This document shows positions 50,872 through 60,548 of a DNA stretch of 64,000 nucleotides, in pieces; positions within the stretch are counted from its first letter, which is position 1, and every line of letters starts with the position of its first letter. Made by a program: the position numbers and the translations under genes. Origin of the DNA: Pseudomonas lundensis (lineage in GTDB: Bacteria; Pseudomonadota; Gammaproteobacteria; Pseudomonadales; Pseudomonadaceae). The notes below the pieces were generated by a model. The model was not told the DNA's origin. It worked only from the letters and a program-made list of their open reading frames with translations, and searched no databases. Location of the stretch: contig NZ_JYKY01000009.1 in the NCBI RefSeq assembly GCF_001042985.1, positions 62,001-126,000 on the forward strand, written 5' to 3'.

Positions 50872-52350
50872 TCATTTACGCTTGTTGCCACCCAGCAACG
50901 ACCCGAGCAAGCCCCGCACCAACTGGCGCCCCATCTGATTTACGGCCTGACGCGCCATCGACTGCAAAGCTTTGCCCGTCGACGTCCCGAGGAACTCCCC
51001 GGCCTGATCCAGAAACCCGGGCTCTTTGGCCTGCCCCGGCGCCGGCTCTTCGCTGCTACCGCCTTTGCGCGCCATGAGCACTTCGTAAGCAGACTCTCGA
51101 TCAATCGGCTTGTCGTAACGCCCCTGCAATGGGGAGGTGGCAATCAGGCCGTTACGCTCGGCCTCGCTCAAAGGTCCGATTCGCGACTGCGGCGGCGCAA
51201 TCAACACCCGCTGCACCATTGCCGGTGTGCCTTTGTCCTCCAACATACCGACCAGGGCTTCGCCCGTGCCCAGTTCCGTCAGCACTGCGAGCGCATCGAA
51301 CGCCGGATTGGGTCGGAACCCGTCAGCCACGGCCCTGAGGGATTTCTGCTCCTTGGCAGTGAATGCACGTAAACCATGCTGAATGCGCAACCCCAATTGC
51401 GCCAGAACCGTGTCAGGCAAGTCCGCCGGTGATTGCGTGACGAAGTACACCCCTACGCCTTTGGAGCGGATCAAGCGCACCACTTGCTCCAGTCGATCCT
51501 GTAGCGCTTTCGGCGTACCGGCAAACAGCAAGTGCGCCTCGTCAAAAAATAGAGCCAGCAACGGTTTGTCCGCATCACCGCGCTCGGGCAACTGCTCAAA
51601 CAATTCGGCCAGCAGCCACAGCAAAAAGGTGGCATAGACCTTGGGCGCCTCATGCACCAAACGGCTGGCATCGAGCAAATGAATGCGCCCTCGCCCGTCA
51701 CGGTCTGGCTGCAAAATGTCTTCCAGTTGCAATGCCGGTTCACCAAACAGCGCCTCAGCACCCTGCTGCTCCAGCGTCGCCAATCGACGCAGCAGCGCCT
51801 GGCTCGAACCGGTGGTCATCAACGCCGCGTCATCACCCAGCACCTCGGGGTGGTCACGCAGGTGATTGAGCAACGCCTTGAGGTCTTTGAGATCCAGCAG
51901 CAACAGGCCTTCGCGATCGGCCACTTTAAAGGCTGCGTACAACGCTGATTGCTGGCTGTCCGTCAGCTCGAGCAGACTGCCCAGCAAGAGCGGCCCCATT
52001 TCACTCAAGGTTGTGCGTAATGGATGACCGGTCTTGCCTTGAATATCCCATAGCGTCACCGGATAAGCCTTGGGCTGGAAGTTAAGCCACGGCATGCCCG
52101 CGATGCGCTCCGCGATTTTGCCCTGAGGGTTACCGGCAGCCCCCAGACCGCACAAGTCCCCTTTGATGTCGGCAGCAAACACCGCCACACCGGCGTCACT
52201 GAACTGCTCTGCCAAGCGTTGCAGCGTGACGGTTTTACCTGTCCCCGTGGCGCCCGCGATCAAGCCGTGACGATTGGCCAGACGCAATGACTGGGCGACG
52301 GGCTGACCCGCAAGGTCGGCGCCGAGAACTAAAGCTGAGGAATCAGGCAT
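50872..52350 (-). CDS. HerA-like P-loop ATPase (YjgR/DUF853 family)
   Basis: This 492-residue cytosolic protein has the Walker A motif GATGTGKTVTLQRLAE (about residues 33-48) and a Walker B-like LLALFFDEAHLLF. The tail ends QLVRGLLGSLLGGNKRK, typical of DUF853 proteins. HerA relatives are hexameric DNA translocases, some acting with nucleases such as NurA; no nuclease partner is adjacent. Its role in Pseudomonas is not known. AGGTGG precedes the start. Confidence 0.88.
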   Translation of the reverse strand: MPDSSALVLGADLAGQPVAQSLRLANRHGLIAGATGTGKTVTLQRLAEQFSDAGVAVFAADIKGDLCGLGAAGNPQGKIAERIAGMPWLNFQPKAYPVTLWDIQGKTGHPLRTTLSEMGPLLLGSLLELTDSQQSALYAAFKVADREGLLLLDLKDLKALLNHLRDHPEVLGDDAALMTTGSSQALLRRLATLEQQGAEALFGEPALQLEDILQPDRDGRGRIHLLDASRLVHEAPKVYATFLLWLLAELFEQLPERGDADKPLLALFFDEAHLLFAGTPKALQDRLEQVVRLIRSKGVGVYFVTQSPADLPDTVLAQLGLRIQHGLRAFTAKEQKSLRAVADGFRPNPAFDALAVLTELGTGEALVGMLEDKGTPAMVQRVLIAPPQSRIGPLSEAERNGLIATSPLQGRYDKPIDRESAYEVLMARKGGSSEEPAPGQAKEPGFLDQAGEFLGTSTGKALQSMARQAVNQMGRQLVRGLLGSLLGGNKRK

Positions 52351-52546
52351 TTTTCCACCTTAAATTAATCTTTCGCGGTAACACGTCGATACAACGTTAA
52401 TGCTAGACCAGAAAAATCCGAAATTAACGTCGGAAAGAGCGCAAATAAATATAGAAATTGCTCGGGTTCAGTCAGTGCTTTCTATGTTGTGCGTATTTCA
52501 TGTCGGCAGGCATCACACTTTTAGACCTAAGCGGACCCTTCAAGCC

Positions 52547-54436
52547 ATGAACAAAAACCTGCGTTTCAGTCATAAAATCCTGCTTGCCGCGTCCCTGATC
52601 GTAATAGCCGCTTTTTCGCTATTTACGCTGTACAACGATTACCTGCAGCGCAATGCCATTCGCGACGATCTGGACAGCTATCTGCGTGAAATGGGCAGTA
52701 CGACGGCCAACAACATTCAGACTTGGCTCGGCGGGCGCATCCTGCTCACTGAAAACCTGGGTGAAACCCTCGCCCTTAACCCTGAACCCGAGTATGTCTC
52801 CCGCTTGCTGGAGCAAAAAGCGCTGACCAGCTCGTTCCTCGCGGTGTACTTCGGTGACACCCAGGGCGCTTTCACCATCCGCCCCGACAGCAAAATGCCG
52901 GACGGCTTCGATCCGCGCAGCCGCCCCTGGTACAAAGACGCGCTGAACAGCAACGGCGCCAGCCTGACCGAACCGTACATTGATGCGGTCACCGGGCAGA
53001 TGATCATTTCCATTGGCACGGCAGTGAAAAAAGCCGGGCAAACCCTCGGCGTCGTCGGCACCGACCTGACACTCAAGACGGTCACCGACAGCATCAACGC
53101 ACTTGATTTCAGCGGCATGGGCTATGCCTTCCTGATCAGCGGGGACGGCAAAATTCTGGTGCACCCCGATAACACGCTGGTGATGAAAAACCTGAAGGAT
53201 ATCTACCCGCACGATACCCCGCCGATCAGCTCCGACATCAGCGAAGTCACACTCGATGGCAAAGAACGCATCGTGACGTTTGCCCCGGTCAAAGGCCTGG
53301 GGTCCGTCAATTGGTACGTCGGGCTGTCGATCGATAAAGCGCAGGCATTTGCCATGCTCAGCACCTTCCGCACTTCAGCGATCATCGCCACCGTGATTGC
53401 GGTGATCTCGATCATTGCCTTGCTCGGCTTGCTGATTCGTCTACTCATGCGGCCGCTGCACGTCATGACCCGTGCCATGCAAAACATCGCGGAAGGTGAA
53501 GGCGACCTGACGCGCCGCCTGGTCGTCGAGTCCAAAGATGAATTCGGCACATTGGGAAGCGCGTTCAACCAGTTTGTGGAACGCATCCACACCTCCATGA
53601 CGGAAGTGGCCTCCGCCACCGAGCACGTCAATGAAGTCGCGCTGCGTGTGGTCAGTGCGTCCAACTCGTCCATGGTTAACTCAGACGAACAAGCCAGCCG
53701 CACCAACAGCGTGGCCGCAGCGATCAACGAACTGGGCGCCGCGGCGCAAGAAATCGCCCGCAATGCGGCCCAGGCCTCGCATCAGGCCAGCGATGCACGC
53801 GGCCTGGCCGAAGAAGGTCAGCAAGTGGTTGAGCGCAGCATTGGCTCGATGCAGCAACTGTCGCAGATGCTCAGCACCTCCAGCGGCCATATCGAGTCGC
53901 TGAATGACAAGACCGTGAATATCGGGCAGATCCTGGAGGTCATCACCAGCATTTCTCAGCAAACCAACCTCCTGGCTTTGAACGCCGCGATTGAAGCGGC
54001 ACGTGCCGGTGAGGCCGGACGCGGGTTTGCGGTCGTGGCCGACGAAGTTCGCAATTTGGCGCATCGCACTCAAGAGTCTGCGCAACAAGTGCAAAAGATG
54101 ATCGAGGAATTGCAAGTCAGCGCCCGCGACTCGGTAAACACCATGGAAGAGAGCCAGCGTCACAGCAAAGACAGCGTAGAGATTGCCAACAGTGCCGGCG
54201 CGCGCCTGACCAGCGTGACCGAACGCATTGGGGAAATCGACGGGATGAACCAGTCGGTCGCCACTGCCACCGAGGAGCAAACGTCGGTCGTGGAATCGAT
54301 CAACATGGACATTACCGAGATCAACACCCTTAATCAGGAAGGCGTGGAAAACCTGCAGGCGACGTTGCGCGCCTGTTCTGACCTCGAGCAACAAGCCGCC
54401 CGCCTGAAACAACTGGTCGGCAGCTTCCGCATATAA
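52547..54436 (+). CDS. Methyl-accepting chemotaxis protein with dCache-type sensor
   Basis: This transmembrane receptor has 629 residues from ATG 52547 ([17 protein letters not shown]); the open frame above it lacks protein character. TM1 is about residues 10-30. The periplasmic domain of about 250 residues contains [12 protein letters not shown] and [22 protein letters not shown], typical of double-Cache domains that bind amino acids or amines. TM2 is about 278-300, then HAMP and the signalling hairpin with [37 protein letters not shown]. Ligand unknown. No che genes are nearby. Confidence 0.93.
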   Translation: MNKNLRFSHKILLAASLIVIAAFSLFTLYNDYLQRNAIRDDLDSYLREMGSTTANNIQTWLGGRILLTENLGETLALNPEPEYVSRLLEQKALTSSFLAVYFGDTQGAFTIRPDSKMPDGFDPRSRPWYKDALNSNGASLTEPYIDAVTGQMIISIGTAVKKAGQTLGVVGTDLTLKTVTDSINALDFSGMGYAFLISGDGKILVHPDNTLVMKNLKDIYPHDTPPISSDISEVTLDGKERIVTFAPVKGLGSVNWYVGLSIDKAQAFAMLSTFRTSAIIATVIAVISIIALLGLLIRLLMRPLHVMTRAMQNIAEGEGDLTRRLVVESKDEFGTLGSAFNQFVERIHTSMTEVASATEHVNEVALRVVSASNSSMVNSDEQASRTNSVAAAINELGAAAQEIARNAAQASHQASDARGLAEEGQQVVERSIGSMQQLSQMLSTSSGHIESLNDKTVNIGQILEVITSISQQTNLLALNAAIEAARAGEAGRGFAVVADEVRNLAHRTQESAQQVQKMIEELQVSARDSVNTMEESQRHSKDSVEIANSAGARLTSVTERIGEIDGMNQSVATATEEQTSVVESINMDITEINTLNQEGVENLQATLRACSDLEQQAARLKQLVGSFRI

Positions 54437-54468
54437 AGGAACGCTTGATCTGTGGCCGCCGGACGCGG

Positions 54469-54642
54469 CTACAGATCAGGTTCGGTTTCTCCCTCTTGCT
54501 GTAATGCCTCCCACAGCCGGGCAGCGTCAGGAAACTCGGTTCCGTCTTCGGGGCCCAAAGCCTGCGGGTCGTAACGACTCAAACACCCCTCACCCAACGT
54601 GGCCGGTGCGCTGGACGTCGCCTTGTCGAGTGGATCGGTCAT
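54469..54642 (-). CDS. Small conserved-looking protein of 57 residues
   Basis: A leftward frame begins MTDPLDKATSSAPATLGEGC and ends LWEALQQEGETEPDL before TAG. The composition is that of a real, acidic, soluble small protein, with Pro/Ser/Ala-rich start and a helical end. It sits between purU and the chemoreceptor gene, downstream of the purU terminator. A GGGGTG stretch just before the ATG could serve as a weak ribosome-binding site. I recognise no domain. Confidence 0.65.
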   Translation of the reverse strand: MTDPLDKATSSAPATLGEGCLSRYDPQALGPEDGTEFPDAARLWEALQQEGETEPDL

Positions 54643-54691
54643 CGCACATCACCCCGCGTGGAATTACAGCGTTTGGTGTCATAGAAAGACA

Positions 54692-54724
54692 ACGCGAGGC
54701 TGCACTCAGAGCGCAGCCTCGCGT
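54692..54724 (-). terminator. Terminator-like hairpin after purU
   Basis: ACGCGAGGCTGC (54692-54703) pairs perfectly with 54713-54724 around a 9-base loop, followed on the minus strand by TTGTCTTTC. It lies 35 bp past the purU stop. Confidence 0.75.
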
Positions 54725-54758
54725 GGGTCGTCATGGTGGGTGCTCGACAAAGGTTTGG

Positions 54759-55607
54759 TCAGAACACGACCGTCTTGTTGCCGTGCACCAACACGCGATC
54801 TTCCAGGTGATAGCGCAGGCCACGAGCCAGCACCATCTTCTCGACATCACGGCCGAAGCGCACCATGTCTTCAATGCTGTCGCTGTGACTCACACGTACC
54901 ACGTCTTGTTCGATGATCGGGCCCGCATCCAGCTCTTCGGTCACGTAGTGGCACGTAGCGCCGATCAGTTTTACGCCGCGCAGCGACGCCTGATGGTAAG
55001 GCTTGGCGCCGACGAAGGAAGGCAGGAAGCTGTGGTGAATGTTGATGACCTGGCCTGCGTATTCTTTGCACAGGTCCGGCGGCAGAATTTGCATGTAGCG
55101 CGCCAGAACCACCACTTCAGCCTCGTGTTGTTTGACCAGACGCGAGACTTCGGCAAACGCCGGCTCTTTGTCTTTTGGATCAACCGGCACGTGGTAATAA
55201 GGAATACCGTGCCACTCCACCATGCTGCGCAGGTCATCGTGGTTAGAGATCACACACGCGATCTCGCAATCGAGTTCATCGCTGTGCCAGCGGTGCAGCA
55301 AATCCGCCAGGCAGTGCGATTCGCGGCTGGCCATCAGCACCACGCGCTTCTTCTGCGCCGTATCCGTAATGCGCCACACCATCGAGAACTCTTCAGCGAT
55401 AGGTGCAAATGCTTCACGAAATGCCTCGATGCCGAACGGCAGCGAATCGGCACGAATTTCGTGACGCATAAAGAACCAACCACTCTGGTCGTCCGAGTGG
55501 TGGCTCGCTTCAGTGATCCAGCCATTGTGTGAGGCCAGAAAATTACTGACCTTGGCGACAATGCCGACGCCATCGGGGCACGCAATCACCAGTCGAAAAG
55601 TGCGCAT
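54759..55607 (-). CDS. purU: Formyltetrahydrofolate deformylase
   Basis: PurU hydrolyses 10-formyl-THF to formate and THF, balancing one-carbon pools. The ATG at 55607 (MRTFRLVIACPDG) gives 282 residues, with GGAG 10 bp upstream. An N-terminal ACT domain (about 1-85) is followed by a formyltransferase-fold domain with NIHHSFLPSFVGAKPYHQA and YVTEELDAGPIIEQDVVRVSH, containing the conserved His and Asp. Pseudomonads often have several copies. It connects with FolD at the left edge of the window. Confidence 0.96.
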   Translation of the reverse strand: MRTFRLVIACPDGVGIVAKVSNFLASHNGWITEASHHSDDQSGWFFMRHEIRADSLPFGIEAFREAFAPIAEEFSMVWRITDTAQKKRVVLMASRESHCLADLLHRWHSDELDCEIACVISNHDDLRSMVEWHGIPYYHVPVDPKDKEPAFAEVSRLVKQHEAEVVVLARYMQILPPDLCKEYAGQVINIHHSFLPSFVGAKPYHQASLRGVKLIGATCHYVTEELDAGPIIEQDVVRVSHSDSIEDMVRFGRDVEKMVLARGLRYHLEDRVLVHGNKTVVF

Positions 55608-55958
55608 GTAGGGCAAACTCCAAAAACTTTACTAAGGCCGCCATTCTAGCGAGTGCGCAGCAAAACGACAGTATTCGTTGAGACTGATTACGCGCCCCCC
55701 TGCACTCGCGCTGTCACGGGCCAGCCTCAACAGTACCGCGGCCTGCATGCTTTTTAACACGGCCCGAATGTAGCTGATTAATCGTTTTTATTAGCCTGAT
55801 AGCGTGACCTCTATTTAATAGCGCGCTTATTCAATACCGCGAAGTTAATGAATAAAAATTTAACTAAATGTGCGAAGACAGGTTTACTTGCTCAAAGTGT
55901 CTGACTATTATTGCCCCACTGTGTCCCTGTTAACCCTTTTCAACATAAGGTTATCCTC
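55608..55958. other. AT-rich purU-mvaT intergenic region
   Basis: About 350 bp between divergent purU and mvaT. The right half is strongly AT-rich (TTAATGAATAAAAATTTAAC near 55847-55866), a likely MvaT/H-NS-type binding zone just upstream of the mvaT promoter. No gene was seen. Confidence 0.55.
55883..55911 (+). promoter_or_regulatory. Probable mvaT promoter
   Basis: TTTACT (55883-55888), a 17-bp spacer and TATTAT (55906-55911) make a good sigma-70 promoter. The start would be near 55918, giving a leader of about 40 nt. Confidence 0.65.
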
Positions 55959-56336
55959 ATGTCCCTGATCAACGAATACCGCGCAACTGAAGAAGCTATC
56001 AAAGAGCTGCAAGCTCGCCTGAAGAACCTGTCGGAAGACGACAAACTTCAAACTGAGCTGGAATTCGAAGGCAAACTGCGCACGCTGATGGGCGAATACC
56101 AAAAATCGCTACGCGATATTATTGCGCTTCTGGACCCAGAGTCCAAAGTAAGCAAAACGCCACGCGGTGTTGTGAAAACTACCGGTACCAAACGTGCCCG
56201 TAAGGTTAAACAATACAAAAACCCGCACAACGGCGAAGTGATTGAAACCAAAGGCGGCAACCACAAAACGCTGAAAGAGTGGAAAGCCAAGTGGGGCGGT
56301 GACGTGGTAGAAGGTTGGGCAACTTTGCTCGACTAA
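55959..56336 (+). CDS. mvaT: MvaT/MvaU-family H-NS-like nucleoid protein
   Basis: MvaT is a xenogeneic silencer that coats AT-rich DNA. The 125-residue protein starts MSLINEYRATEEAIKELQARL from an ATG with AAGG 8 bp upstream. The N-terminal half is a coiled-coil oligomerisation domain; the C-terminal DNA-binding domain contains KQYKNPHNGEVIETKGGNHKTLKEWK, with the AT-pincer region. The last helix includes WGGDVVEGWATLLD. It is transcribed alone, and its AT-rich upstream suggests autoregulation. MvaT versus MvaU cannot be separated with certainty. Confidence 0.94.
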   Translation: MSLINEYRATEEAIKELQARLKNLSEDDKLQTELEFEGKLRTLMGEYQKSLRDIIALLDPESKVSKTPRGVVKTTGTKRARKVKQYKNPHNGEVIETKGGNHKTLKEWKAKWGGDVVEGWATLLD

Positions 56337-56370
56337 GTAACACCCGCTCGCAGCCTAGTTGCGATGCTCT

Positions 56371-56400
56371 AAAAAAACGCCAGTTCGCTGGCGTTTTTTT
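56371..56400. terminator. Bidirectional terminator between mvaT and sbcB
   Basis: AAAAAAACGCCAG-TTCG-CTGGCGTTTTTTT is a perfect 13-bp stem with a tetraloop, usable on both strands. Confidence 0.93.
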
Positions 56401-56411
56401 ATTGGCGCCGG

Positions 56412-57863
56412 TTAATCCTCGCTGCCCTGCTCGCCTTCGACAAACAGGCGACGGCTGATCCCTTCGGCATACCGGCGCCACTCATCCAACAACGTCAATT
56501 GCGCAGGCGTTGCGCTGCGTGACAGGGCTGCCAGGCTCTCCAGAAATGCATCGAGGGTCAACGGCGCGCCCATCTGCGGATCGGACAATCGCTGCTGGCA
56601 GAACACCCGCCAGCGTGCCTGCTCTTGCTCGCTCAACGTATCGGGAAAGTTACGCGCCCGGTACCGAAACAATAATTCAGGTAATCGCTCGTCATCAAAA
56701 GGCCACGTATCTTTGGCCAGAGCCTGCGGATCACTGAGTCTTACTTGTTCGCACAAGCGCCGGTCACGGTCACCGATAAAACCATCATATAACTGCTGCT
56801 CGGGATCGCTGCTCGGCACAAAGTCTTCACCGGCATAAATCGCCGTTAATTTATCCCGCCAAAGTTCCTGCGCTTCGATAAGTGTTTGCGCCCGTGCCTG
56901 GTATTGGCCAACGTCCAATTGCAAACGCGCCTGATCCTGTGCACGCACTACATTCATCGGCGCCACCACCGGACAACGATTAACGTGTATTAGCTTGAGC
57001 GGCACCGGTAATTGCCCTTCGGGCAAATCTTCTCGACGTGTATAGAGCAGTGCACGCAGTGACTCTGCGTCCAATTCCAATAATGGCCGTGGGTCAAAGT
57101 GCAAATCACAGACAATCAGCGCATTGCGGTTTTTCGGATGCCACGCCAAGGGCAGCACCACCCCCAAATAATGACGCGCCGCCGAAAACCGTCCTGAGAT
57201 ATGCACCATCGGCTGTAACAGTCGAACCTGATCCAGCACCCGCTGTTTCGTTCGCAACTGGAAGAGCCACTCATATAACTTGGGTTGTTTGTCGCGAATC
57301 AATCGGGCCAGGGCAATGGTGGCGCGCACATCCGACAACGCGTCATGGGCCTGACCGTGATCAATCCCGTTAGCCGCGGTCAAGCGCTCCAGCTTCAGGG
57401 TGACGCGCCCCTCCTCTTCAGGCCACACAATCCCTTCAGGGCGCAAGGCATAGGCGGTGCGCACCACATCGATCAAATCCCAGCGGCTGTTGCCACCCTG
57501 CCATTCACGGGCGTAGGGATCGAAGAAGTTGCGGTACAGACTGTAGCGCGTCACTTCGTCATCAAATCGCAAGGTGTTGTAGCCTGCGCCGCAGGTGCCG
57601 GGCAATGACAGGTGCGCGTGAGTGCGCGTCATGAACTCGCCTTCGACCAGCCCCCGGTCTTCCAGGCGACTGGGCGTGATACCGGTGATCAGGCAGGCCA
57701 TAGGGTGCGGAAGGATGTCGTCGCTGGGCTGACAGTAGAGATTGAGCGGCTCGTCAATCTCGTTCAATTCAAGGTCAGTGCGAATGCCGGCCACTTGTAC
57801 TGGCCGGTCACAACGAGGGTTGATGCCGGTGGTTTCGTAGTCGTACCAGAAGATAGTGGTCAC
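56412..57863 (-). CDS. sbcB: Exodeoxyribonuclease I
   Basis: SbcB degrades single-stranded DNA 3' to 5' in recombination and mismatch repair. The 483-residue protein begins from GTG with AGGAAC upstream. The DnaQ-fold motif I is FWYDYETTGINP (Asp and Glu). Other exonuclease features include the GYNTLRFDDEVTRY and NGIDHGQAHDALSDVRATIALA regions (motif III). A C-terminal SH3/helical part follows. It stands between mvaT and the PilZ gene. Confidence 0.96.
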   Translation of the reverse strand: MTTIFWYDYETTGINPRCDRPVQVAGIRTDLELNEIDEPLNLYCQPSDDILPHPMACLITGITPSRLEDRGLVEGEFMTRTHAHLSLPGTCGAGYNTLRFDDEVTRYSLYRNFFDPYAREWQGGNSRWDLIDVVRTAYALRPEGIVWPEEEGRVTLKLERLTAANGIDHGQAHDALSDVRATIALARLIRDKQPKLYEWLFQLRTKQRVLDQVRLLQPMVHISGRFSAARHYLGVVLPLAWHPKNRNALIVCDLHFDPRPLLELDAESLRALLYTRREDLPEGQLPVPLKLIHVNRCPVVAPMNVVRAQDQARLQLDVGQYQARAQTLIEAQELWRDKLTAIYAGEDFVPSSDPEQQLYDGFIGDRDRRLCEQVRLSDPQALAKDTWPFDDERLPELLFRYRARNFPDTLSEQEQARWRVFCQQRLSDPQMGAPLTLDAFLESLAALSRSATPAQLTLLDEWRRYAEGISRRLFVEGEQGSED

Positions 57864-57934
57864 GGGGTGTTCCTGAACAGTAGACCCCGCAAGTCTAGGC
57901 GTTCAGCCCTGAGCAAGACCAGCCCTGTGCGGCC

Positions 57935-58294
57935 TCAGGCCGACGCTGGCAAGGGATAAAAGCTGAAATACTGGCGCAAGGCCGTGATCAGGGCGGTGTA
58001 TTCGGGAGGCGGCTGATAGAGGGTGAAACCGGCGTCGTAGTAGCGCGGGGTGACATCTTCATGGCACCACAGGCAGCGCGCTGTCAGGTCGACCACTTGC
58101 ACACGACCGTCACTGTCCGGCAGCTTGAGTCGCAATTCGAAATTGGCATCGACCAACAACGGGAGCTGGCTGATGAGCATCAGCCCGTCCTCGCAGACGT
58201 TGCCCAGATACCCCATGGGTTTGTCCGTGAAGCGATTGAACACCTTCAAGAAATACGGCAGTTGATGACGCTCGATACGGCGATCAGTAAACAT
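57935..58294 (-). CDS. PilZ-domain protein, probable c-di-GMP receptor
   Basis: The ATG at 58294 (MFTDRRIERHQLPYFLKVFN) gives 119 residues. The N-terminal DRRIERHQL supplies the R-x3-R c-di-GMP switch. The second motif, normally [DN]-x-S-x-x-G, reads GNVCEDGLML here, with Cys in place of Ser. The beta-barrel continues with LTARCLWCHEDVTPRYYDAGF. It is a stand-alone PilZ protein; its partner is unknown. Binding may be altered by the Ser-to-Cys change. Confidence 0.85.
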   Translation of the reverse strand: MFTDRRIERHQLPYFLKVFNRFTDKPMGYLGNVCEDGLMLISQLPLLVDANFELRLKLPDSDGRVQVVDLTARCLWCHEDVTPRYYDAGFTLYQPPPEYTALITALRQYFSFYPLPASA

Positions 58295-58504
58295 GCTGAA
58301 TATCACTTTGAAAGGCCATTAAGCATGGCCGCGCTAGTACCAGCCCCCCCCCCAACGCTACACGACGCCCGGGAGTTGAAATGACCACTCAAGTGGTTCG
58401 CAAAGGCTTTTGTCACTCACGGTCAGACTGTGCAGACACACAAACGTCACTTCGCATATCGCACAGCAATATTAGTAAATGCAGGGCAAATGGCCAGCTC
58501 GCGG

Positions 58505-58879
58505 TTAAATTTTTGCCGGGATGGCCTGCGAATTGGCGTTGCCGGGTATGAACTTGAGGATGCGCAACGTTTCAATACGCGCTTTGGCCCGATACGCCCA
58601 CTCACTCTGCGGGAACTCCTTGATGATCCATTCGTAGGTCTGGGCAGCATCCAGGTAAAACTTCGTACGCTCCAGGCACAAACCGCGCAGCATGGCCGTT
58701 TGCGGCCAGATATAAGGACGGCCACGGCTGTCGCGATCGACTTCCGACAGCTCCAGCATGACCGCCTCGCAATTGCCTCGGTCGTAGGCGCGATAAGCAT
58801 TGTTCAAGTGGTGGTTCATCGACCAGCGGGTGCAACCGACCACACTGGTGGCCAACAGTACAACGAGCAAAATTCGCAT
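58505..58879 (-). CDS. Small TPR-like lipoprotein
   Basis: A lipoprotein signal ends in VVGC at residue 16 of this 124-residue protein. After the Cys, helices such as HLNNAYRAYDRGNCEAVMLELSE and YLDAAQTYEWIIKEFPQSEWAYRAKARIETL form a TPR-type repeat. AGGAG lies upstream as GGAGATACCC. It is probably anchored in the inner or outer membrane facing the periplasm. Function is unknown. It is divergent from pykA. Confidence 0.85.
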   Translation of the reverse strand: MRILLVVLLATSVVGCTRWSMNHHLNNAYRAYDRGNCEAVMLELSEVDRDSRGRPYIWPQTAMLRGLCLERTKFYLDAAQTYEWIIKEFPQSEWAYRAKARIETLRILKFIPGNANSQAIPAKI

Positions 58880-59039
58880 GGGTATCTCCTGTTCTCAGCA
58901 GGGTATCGACCCGGCGAGCGAATTCTTCAACCAATGACCGTATGCACCACAACTTAAGTCGAAAGTAGTGCAGAGGAACAATGACTACAACTTGAGACCA
59001 TAGTAGCCTTTGGCAGCGCTTGAACTCAGGAGTCTTTGC

Positions 59040-60491
59040 ATGTCCGTTCGTCGAACCAAAATCGTTGCCACCCTTGGCCCTGCCAGTAATTCACCGCAAA
59101 TGCTGGAGCAGCTGATCCTGGCTGGCCTGGACGTTGCCCGTCTGAACTTTTCCCACGGCACGCCCGATGAGCACAAGGCCCGCGCCAAGCTGGTGCGCGA
59201 CATCGCCGCCAAGCACGGCCGCTTCGTCGCTCTGCTGGGTGACCTGCAAGGCCCGAAAATTCGCATCGCCAAATTCGCCAACAAACGCATCGAGCTGAAA
59301 ATCGGTGATCGTTTCACCTTCTCCACCAGCCACCCGCTGACAGAAGGCACTCAGGAAATCGTCGGCATCGACTACCCGGATCTGGTCAAGGATTGCGGCG
59401 TGGGCGACGAACTGCTGCTCGACGATGGCCGCGTGGTCATGCGTGTCGACACCGCCACCGATGACGCCCTGCACTGCACCGTGCTGATCGGCGGCCCGCT
59501 GTCGGACCACAAAGGCATCAACCGTCGCGGTGGCGGCCTGACAGCCCCGGCACTGACTGAAAAAGACAAAGCAGACATCAAACTCGCGGCCGAGATGCAG
59601 GTCGACTACCTGGCCGTTTCGTTCCCGCGTGATGCGGCGGACATGGAATACGCCCGTCAACTGCGCGACGAAGCCGGCGGCACCGCCTGGCTGGTGGCCA
59701 AGATCGAACGTGCCGAAGCCGTGGCCGACGACGAAACCCTCGACGGCCTGATCAAGGCCAGCGACGCGGTGATGGTTGCCCGTGGCGACCTGGGCGTCGA
59801 GATCGGTGACGCCGAGCTGGTAGGCATCCAGAAAAAAATCATCCTGCACGCACGCCGTCACAACAAGGTCGTGATCGTTGCGACCCAGATGATGGAGTCG
59901 ATGATCCAGAACCCGATGCCAACCCGCGCTGAAGTGTCCGACGTGGCCAACGCCGTGCTCGACTACACCGACGCCGTGATGCTCTCGGCTGAAAGTGCTG
60001 CCGGTGCTTACCCGCTGGAAGCCGTACAAGCCATGGCGCGTATTTGTGTCGGCGCTGAAAAGCACCCGACCAGCAAAACCTCCAGCCACCGCATTGGTAA
60101 AACCTTCGAAAGCTGTGACCAGAGCATCGCGCTGGCGGCCATGTACACCGCCAACCACTTCCCGGGCGTCAAGGCCATCATCGCCCTGACCGAGAGTGGT
60201 TACACGCCGCTGATCATGTCGCGCATTCGCTCCTCGGTGCCGATCTACGCGTTTTCCCCGCACCGCGAAACCCAGGCCCGTGCCGCCATGTTCCGTGGCG
60301 TCTACACCGTGCCGTTCGACCCGGCCTCGTTGCCGCCAGAACAGGTCAGCCAGGCTGCCATTGACGAGCTGCTCAAGCGCGGCGTTGTCGAAAAAGGCGA
60401 CTGGGTCATCCTGACCAAGGGCGACAGCTACCACACCATCGGTGGCACCAACGACATGAAGATCCTGCATGTCGGCGACAAAATGGTGTAA
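59040..60491 (+). CDS. pykA: Pyruvate kinase
   Basis: This enzyme converts phosphoenolpyruvate and ADP to pyruvate and ATP. ATG 59040 (MSVRRTKIVATLGPAS) with AGGAG 7 bp upstream gives 483 residues. Active-site elements are LNFSHG, GDLQGPKIR, the catalytic-Lys stretch WLVAKIERAEAV, MVARGDLGVEI and MLSAESAAGAYPLEAV. The C-terminal effector domain is complete. The order pykA, enoyl-CoA hydratase, ferredoxin reductase matches P. aeruginosa PA4329-PA4331 as I recall, supporting pykA over pykF. Confidence 0.96.
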   Translation: MSVRRTKIVATLGPASNSPQMLEQLILAGLDVARLNFSHGTPDEHKARAKLVRDIAAKHGRFVALLGDLQGPKIRIAKFANKRIELKIGDRFTFSTSHPLTEGTQEIVGIDYPDLVKDCGVGDELLLDDGRVVMRVDTATDDALHCTVLIGGPLSDHKGINRRGGGLTAPALTEKDKADIKLAAEMQVDYLAVSFPRDAADMEYARQLRDEAGGTAWLVAKIERAEAVADDETLDGLIKASDAVMVARGDLGVEIGDAELVGIQKKIILHARRHNKVVIVATQMMESMIQNPMPTRAEVSDVANAVLDYTDAVMLSAESAAGAYPLEAVQAMARICVGAEKHPTSKTSSHRIGKTFESCDQSIALAAMYTANHFPGVKAIIALTESGYTPLIMSRIRSSVPIYAFSPHRETQARAAMFRGVYTVPFDPASLPPEQVSQAAIDELLKRGVVEKGDWVILTKGDSYHTIGGTNDMKILHVGDKMV

Positions 60492-60512
60492 GCCTTAACC
60501 GGCCCACACCCC

Positions 60513-60545
60513 AAGCCCCGCCCGAGCAATCCGGCGGGGCTTTTT
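60513..60545 (+). terminator. Terminator of pykA
   Basis: AAGCCCCGCC (60513-60522) pairs with GGCGGGGCTT (60533-60542), followed by TTT. It lies between convergent pykA and the enoyl-CoA hydratase gene. Confidence 0.9.
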
Positions 60546-60548
60546 GCA

